A DNA stretch of 64,000 nt from Sunxiuqinia rutila (GTDB taxonomy: Bacteria > Bacteroidota > Bacteroidia > Bacteroidales > Prolixibacteraceae), in contig NZ_JBNGOT010000013.1 of assembly GCF_050589705.1 (NCBI RefSeq), positions 70,916 through 134,915 of the forward strand, in the 5' to 3' direction. The first letter of the stretch is position 1. Each line of letters begins with the position of its first letter. The notes under the pieces were generated by a model that worked only from the letters and a program-made list of their open reading frames with translations, ran no database searches and was not told where the DNA came from. The position numbers and the translations under genes were made by a program. Shown here in pieces: positions 61,200-64,000 of this stretch.

Positions 61200-61919
61200 C
61201 TAGTTGATCCAGAAAGCGAGCAGCTTTAGCCAAAGGTAAGCAAGAATGATAGCAATCAGGAAAATGCCGGTATGCCCAATCAAGGGAAGGGGCTTGTGCT
61301 TATAGCGGGCATAGGCACTGTAAATTAAGATGCCTGCCAGGTTTCCTGAGAGTGCCAGTGCCAACAAAAAATCATTGAAGGGCAGCTGCACAAATCCTTT
61401 GATGCCAACAAAAAACAAGGCATGCAGGAGTGCCAGCACAAGCATGGTCATTTTACGAAACAAGACCAGTTCGTGAAATACATACATGAATGCGATGACA
61501 AAAACGATTTGCACCAATGCATCCAGTGTGGGATTCATCCCCGGAATAAGAATCCCCTGGGTGCCCCGGGTGTGAAGCACCAGGACCGCTGCAGCCAGCA
61601 GCTTGGCCATTTGCCGGATGTACCGAAAGGTGATGTTTGTGTCCAGGAGCAAGCCAGAAAAAAACAGGATAACCATGGCGGCAATTAGCGGGTGCAGGCT
61701 TCCAAAGCCTTTACTGCTGGTACAAAGCGCCAAGGCCAGGTTGATGCCAAAAAACATGGATACGCCTCCCATCGTTAACAGGGGAAGCTTGGGAAAGTGT
61801 TTTTCCGGCTCTGCGGTCAGGTTTTTTGCCAAGCCAACCTGAGCAACTGAGGGTTGAACCAAAAACACGCTGACAAAAGCAATGCTAAAGCATAGTCCGC
61901 CTAAAATAAATTCACTCAT
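61200..61919 (-). CDS. Degenerate MraY/WecA-like membrane protein
   Basis: 239 residues, about seven to eight transmembrane helices. Its start resembles the polyprenyl-phosphate transferase family: LTAEPEKHFPKLPLLTMGGVSMFFGIN mimics the usual K-H...P..GG...F block, and FFSGLLLDTNITFRYIRQMAKLLAA lies where GL.DD...L......K is expected. The second catalytic Asp is Thr, and the later NxxNxxDGxDGL block is absent. Usual length is 320-370. So the protein is probably not a transferase; it may be a relic or a new membrane role. Alone between two repeat blocks. Confidence 0.65.
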   Translation of the reverse strand: MSEFILGGLCFSIAFVSVFLVQPSVAQVGLAKNLTAEPEKHFPKLPLLTMGGVSMFFGINLALALCTSSKGFGSLHPLIAAMVILFFSGLLLDTNITFRYIRQMAKLLAAAVLVLHTRGTQGILIPGMNPTLDALVQIVFVIAFMYVFHELVLFRKMTMLVLALLHALFFVGIKGFVQLPFNDFLLALALSGNLAGILIYSAYARYKHKPLPLIGHTGIFLIAIILAYLWLKLLAFWIN

Positions 61920-62144
61920 ACTGCCGAATCGCTTGTTTTATTTTACCAAAGAGACTGTCTGTGGAGACCGATACGTATTATTCGGGCCATTCTCTCGTGC
62001 TTGAAGGATTTGTAATTTCAGGTTTAACGCATCCATTGAAAGCCAAGGATGAATGGAGAACTTTGTAGCCAGCCCATAAAAAATGCAAATAAAAGGCTTT
62101 TACGCTTGCTATGCAAAATTATATTCAACTAAAAGTGGAAGATC

Positions 62145-62179
62145 GGTTATCAGTTTTCAGTTGTCGGTTGTCGGTTGTC
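62145..62179 (+). repeat. Heptamer array, GGTTGTC
   Basis: GGTTATC, AGTTTTC, AGTTGTC, GGTTGTC, GGTTGTC; period 7, directly followed by the next heptamer array. Confidence 0.7.
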
Positions 62180-62181
62180 GA

Positions 62182-62230
62182 GGGCAGAGGGCAGAGGGCA
62201 GAGAGCAGAGGGCAGAGAGCAAAGAGCTTA
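62182..62230 (+). repeat. Heptamer array, GGGCAGA
   Basis: Seven units: GGGCAGA x3, GAGCAGA, GGGCAGA, GAGCAAA, GAGCTTA. Period 7. Confidence 0.75.
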
Positions 62231-62330
62231 GCGCAAAGGGCATGGAGTTTACCTGTGTCTTAGCCTGATTCTGTGCCTGGAAAATGTCAATGCTAGTCAT
62301 TTGATGGTCATTCAGCGGTCATTGCTTGAG

Positions 62331-62479
62331 TGCTTTACGGATCTTCTGCGTCTTAGCGGTTAAATAATGTGCATGAGTTCATAGGTTCATGAGTTCGTTT
62401 TTCGCTCTGTGACACTCTGTGAATTACTCTTGGTTACTCTGTGGTTAAAACACTTGTCATTGGTTGGCAATAGTAGTCA
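62331..62479 (+). repeat. Third copy of part of the block 2 unit
   Basis: 149 bases aligning without gaps to 60564-60712 (offset 1767) with about nine substitutions, mostly in the GCTCYGTG...CTCTTGG part. Confidence 0.8.
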
Positions 62480-62857
62480 ATTGAGCAGAGTGCAGAGAGC
62501 AGAGGGCAGAGAGCATGGGGTAATCTGCACCTTTGCCTGGCGCTTAATGTTTGTCATTAGTCGTGATTTGATGGTCATTCGTTGCGTGCTCGCTATTTTC
62601 ATCTGACCTCATGCGTTCGTGAGTTCGCGACTTCGTCGGTTCGTTATTGGCAGATAGCATGGGGCTTGCCTTAGCCTGATCCTGCGCCCGGAAGAATTGT
62701 CATTCAGTGGTCAATCGGGCAAAGAGCAGAGTGCAAAGAGCATGGGGGTAATCTGCACCTTTGCCTGGCTTTTAATGTTTGTCATTTGTTGGTTATTCAG
62801 TAACGTAGAGACTCGAATCTCGCGACTGCTGACTAAGGTTAAAGTGTAAAGGGACAA

Positions 62858-62892
62858 GGTTAAAGGTTAAAGGTTAAAGGTTAAAGGTTAAA
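62858..62892 (+). repeat. Heptamer array, GGTTAAA
   Basis: Five perfect tandem copies of GGTTAAA. Confidence 0.85.
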
Positions 62893-62942
62893 GGGAGAAG
62901 TTGTCAAGGTTAAAGTGTCTGGGCTTGATCGTTATTCGATGC

Positions 62943-63245
62943 TCATTTCGTATAAATGGTAATACCAACGCGTTTAATGTGGTCAATCAATTGGTTATTG
63001 GACAGGGTTCTAAATATTGAAATATCCACTAAATAGGGAAGGTTCAACTGATCGATATCAACAGAAATACGTTGCAAATCTGAAAAATCCAAGTTGTCGC
63101 CTACCAATGTCAGGTCAATGTCTGAACCTTCAAAGTAATTGCCTTTTGCCCTTGAACCATAAAGTATAACCTGTTCGATATTGGCATACTTGCGAAAGAC
63201 GTCAGCTAATGAATCCCGGGTTTTATCGCTCAGTCCATAAGGCAT
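62943..63245 (-). CDS. mntA: MntA-like nucleotidyltransferase (antitoxin)
   Basis: 100 residues. The minimal nucleotidyltransferase motif reads GSRAKGNYFEGSDID (Gly30-Ser31 to Asp42 and Asp44), exactly GSX10DXD, and a third acidic residue is Asp74 in YLVDIS. In type VII toxin-antitoxin pairs MntA adds AMP to a Tyr of HepT and so silences it. The start lies inside the end of the hepT gene (16-base overlap), a strict coupling. Confidence 0.85.
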   Translation of the reverse strand: MPYGLSDKTRDSLADVFRKYANIEQVILYGSRAKGNYFEGSDIDLTLVGDNLDFSDLQRISVDIDQLNLPYLVDISIFRTLSNNQLIDHIKRVGITIYTK

Positions 63246-63649
63246 AGCTCATCCATTTTCTTTTCGAAGGTTAAAAACAAGGCATAGTAATCGTTTACGA
63301 TTCGCTTAAGGATTTTTTCCGAAATTTCCTCCTGGTAGGTGTGCGATGTCAGGTTTCTGTCAGCAATCATAGTCATCCATAGCTCTCCATGGGTTATGAG
63401 TCCTCTGTTAAAAGCCACGCGAGTCGCGTCTTTTGAACCATATAGGTTCGTTTCTCCCTGATCTTTCAGAAAATCCTGCATGACCTTCCAACTTAGCTCG
63501 TGCGTGAATTCGAAGCCTTGAATCAAACCTTGTTTTTCAAGCTCTGAAAGGCCTGATTCGTGATACTGTTTTACGCCAGAAGAAAGTGTAAGCAAAGCTT
63601 TCTTGTAATTCGAAAATCGCTGTTTCCATCTAATCTCGTTCTGATGCAT
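63230..63649 (-). CDS. hepT: HepT-like HEPN toxin (HI0074 family)
   Basis: 139 residues, all helical, of the nucleotidyltransferase substrate-binding (HI0074) family. The HEPN RNase motif RX4HXY is complete: Arg98, His103 and Tyr105 in RNLTSHTY, with the Tyr being the AMP acceptor in studied pairs. FEFTHELSWKVMQDFL is the other family hallmark. The gene overlaps mntA by 16 bases and has an exact -7 box 26 bases before its ATG. Either order of roles (toxin first) is common. Confidence 0.88.
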   Translation of the reverse strand: MHQNEIRWKQRFSNYKKALLTLSSGVKQYHESGLSELEKQGLIQGFEFTHELSWKVMQDFLKDQGETNLYGSKDATRVAFNRGLITHGELWMTMIADRNLTSHTYQEEISEKILKRIVNDYYALFLTFEKKMDELCLMD

Positions 63650-63674
63650 CGGTTGTAATTAATGATGTGAAGTT

Positions 63675-63682
63675 CAAATATA
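63675..63682 (-). promoter_or_regulatory. Bacteroidota -7 box for hepT-mntA
   Basis: Minus-strand TATATTTG, an exact TAnnTTTG match, leader about 19 nt. Confidence 0.5.
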
Positions 63683-63722
63683 GTATTTATATTTTGGAGT
63701 TCTTTTTTCCGGTGGCCAATTG

Positions 63723-63818
63723 GAGGATTAGAAGGTTAGAAGGTTAGAAGGTCGGAAGGTTAGAAGGTCGGAAGGTTGGAAGGTTGGAAGGTTGGAGTGT
63801 CGGAAGATTAGAGTGTTG
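63723..63818 (+). repeat. Octanucleotide tandem array, GAAGGTTA/GAAGGTTG
   Basis: Twelve degenerate 8-base units in unbroken phase: GAGGATTA, GAAGGTTA x2, GAAGGTCG, GAAGGTTA, GAAGGTCG, GAAGGTTG x3, GAGTGTCG, GAAGATTA, GAGTGTTG. Purine-rich on the plus strand. Confidence 0.85.
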
Positions 63819-64000
63819 GAAGGGGTAGGGGGTTCCATTTTCACTTAATTACCTAACCACTTTCTTCTTGCGTTTTAAACCTTTCAGATCTTGGAGACGC
63901 AGAAAGGATTGCGGCAGACAGTTTGGAGTTGCTACATTTGAACGGACAGTAGGTTAAGATATGATTGTTATGAAAATTGTATCTTAGAATTATGAGTAGA
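63819..64000. other. Right edge of the window
   Basis: 182 bases without a complete gene. An ATG at 63992-63994 may open a plus-strand gene beyond the edge; a near-match -7 box (TATCTTAG, about 63980-63987) precedes it too closely to be convincing. Confidence 0.3.

Larger units (their letters stand above)
61920..62942. repeat. Non-coding repeat block 3
   Basis: About 1 kb with no supported gene. From 62145 on it holds three tandem arrays of 7-base units (62145-62179, 62182-62230, 62858-62892), a third copy of part of the block 2 unit (62331-62479) and a copy of a block 1 segment (62511-62657). 61930-62140 is A/T-rich unique sequence without an ORF of note. Confidence 0.75.

Noticed and set aside
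62145..62892. CRISPR array
   Set aside because: Units are 7 bases in direct tandem without spacers of constant length, and no cas genes are near.

Overview
The window reads as chromosomal DNA of a member of the Bacteroidota. The best fit is a marine or sediment Bacteroidales or Marinilabiliales-type lineage; this placement is inferred from gene content, not computed. Supporting signs are alternative complex III, fused CcoNO, a DUF4492 gene ahead of cydAB, a bifunctional Fkp, DUF2490 and DUF4956 partners of a VTC-type polymerase, and promoters of the TAnnTTTG (-7) class about 17-25 nt before several start codons. No tRNA, rRNA, transposase, integrase or CRISPR array was seen.

Layout. 1-1722: truncated response regulator (-) and an AI-2E/PerM family permease (+). 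1978-10436: alternative complex III operon (actABCD, actF, actE) followed by a SlyD-like isomerase and a terminator. 10506-12059: three small envelope or metal proteins. 12125-17312 (-): caa3 oxidase with heme O synthase and a Sco copper chaperone. 17539-25999 (-): complete cbb3 oxidase set, ccoI-ccoS-ccoNO-ccoQ-ccoP-ccoG-ccoH and a SafE-like protein. 26270-29377 (+): DUF4492, cydA, cydB and a 42-residue membrane protein, closed by a strong terminator. A quinol:electron-acceptor complex and three kinds of terminal oxidase therefore lie within about 27 kb, which suggests a respiratory chain tuned over a wide oxygen range.

29847-37119: trkH, then a long minus-strand group, rsfS-ftsH-lutC-DUF2007-cdsA and psd-pssA, linking ribosome silencing, membrane proteolysis and phosphatidylethanolamine synthesis. 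37440-41865 (+): biotin ligase, an MDR dehydrogenase, a Gfo/Idh/MocA oxidoreductase and a GntP permease (sugar or sugar-acid use). 41948-46754 (-): a DUF2490/DUF4956/VTC trio, a small zinc-motif protein, a LuxR-type regulator paired with a Ric-like hemerythrin, and an SRPBCC protein. 46819-53610: pyrE, a Nudix protein, a TlpA-like protein, coaD, an NtrC-like regulator without a DNA-binding domain, an exopolyphosphatase and an outer-membrane-like protein.

53715-63649 (-): a sugar C-methyltransferase-like gene, GDP-fucose synthase, Fkp, a degenerate MraY/WecA-like membrane protein and a HepT/MntA toxin-antitoxin pair. These are separated by three roughly 1 kb non-coding blocks built from shared repeat modules, including several heptanucleotide tandem arrays, a 204-bp near-identical direct repeat and a third related copy. 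An octanucleotide array follows hepT. This repeat-rich 10 kb is the least explained part of the window.
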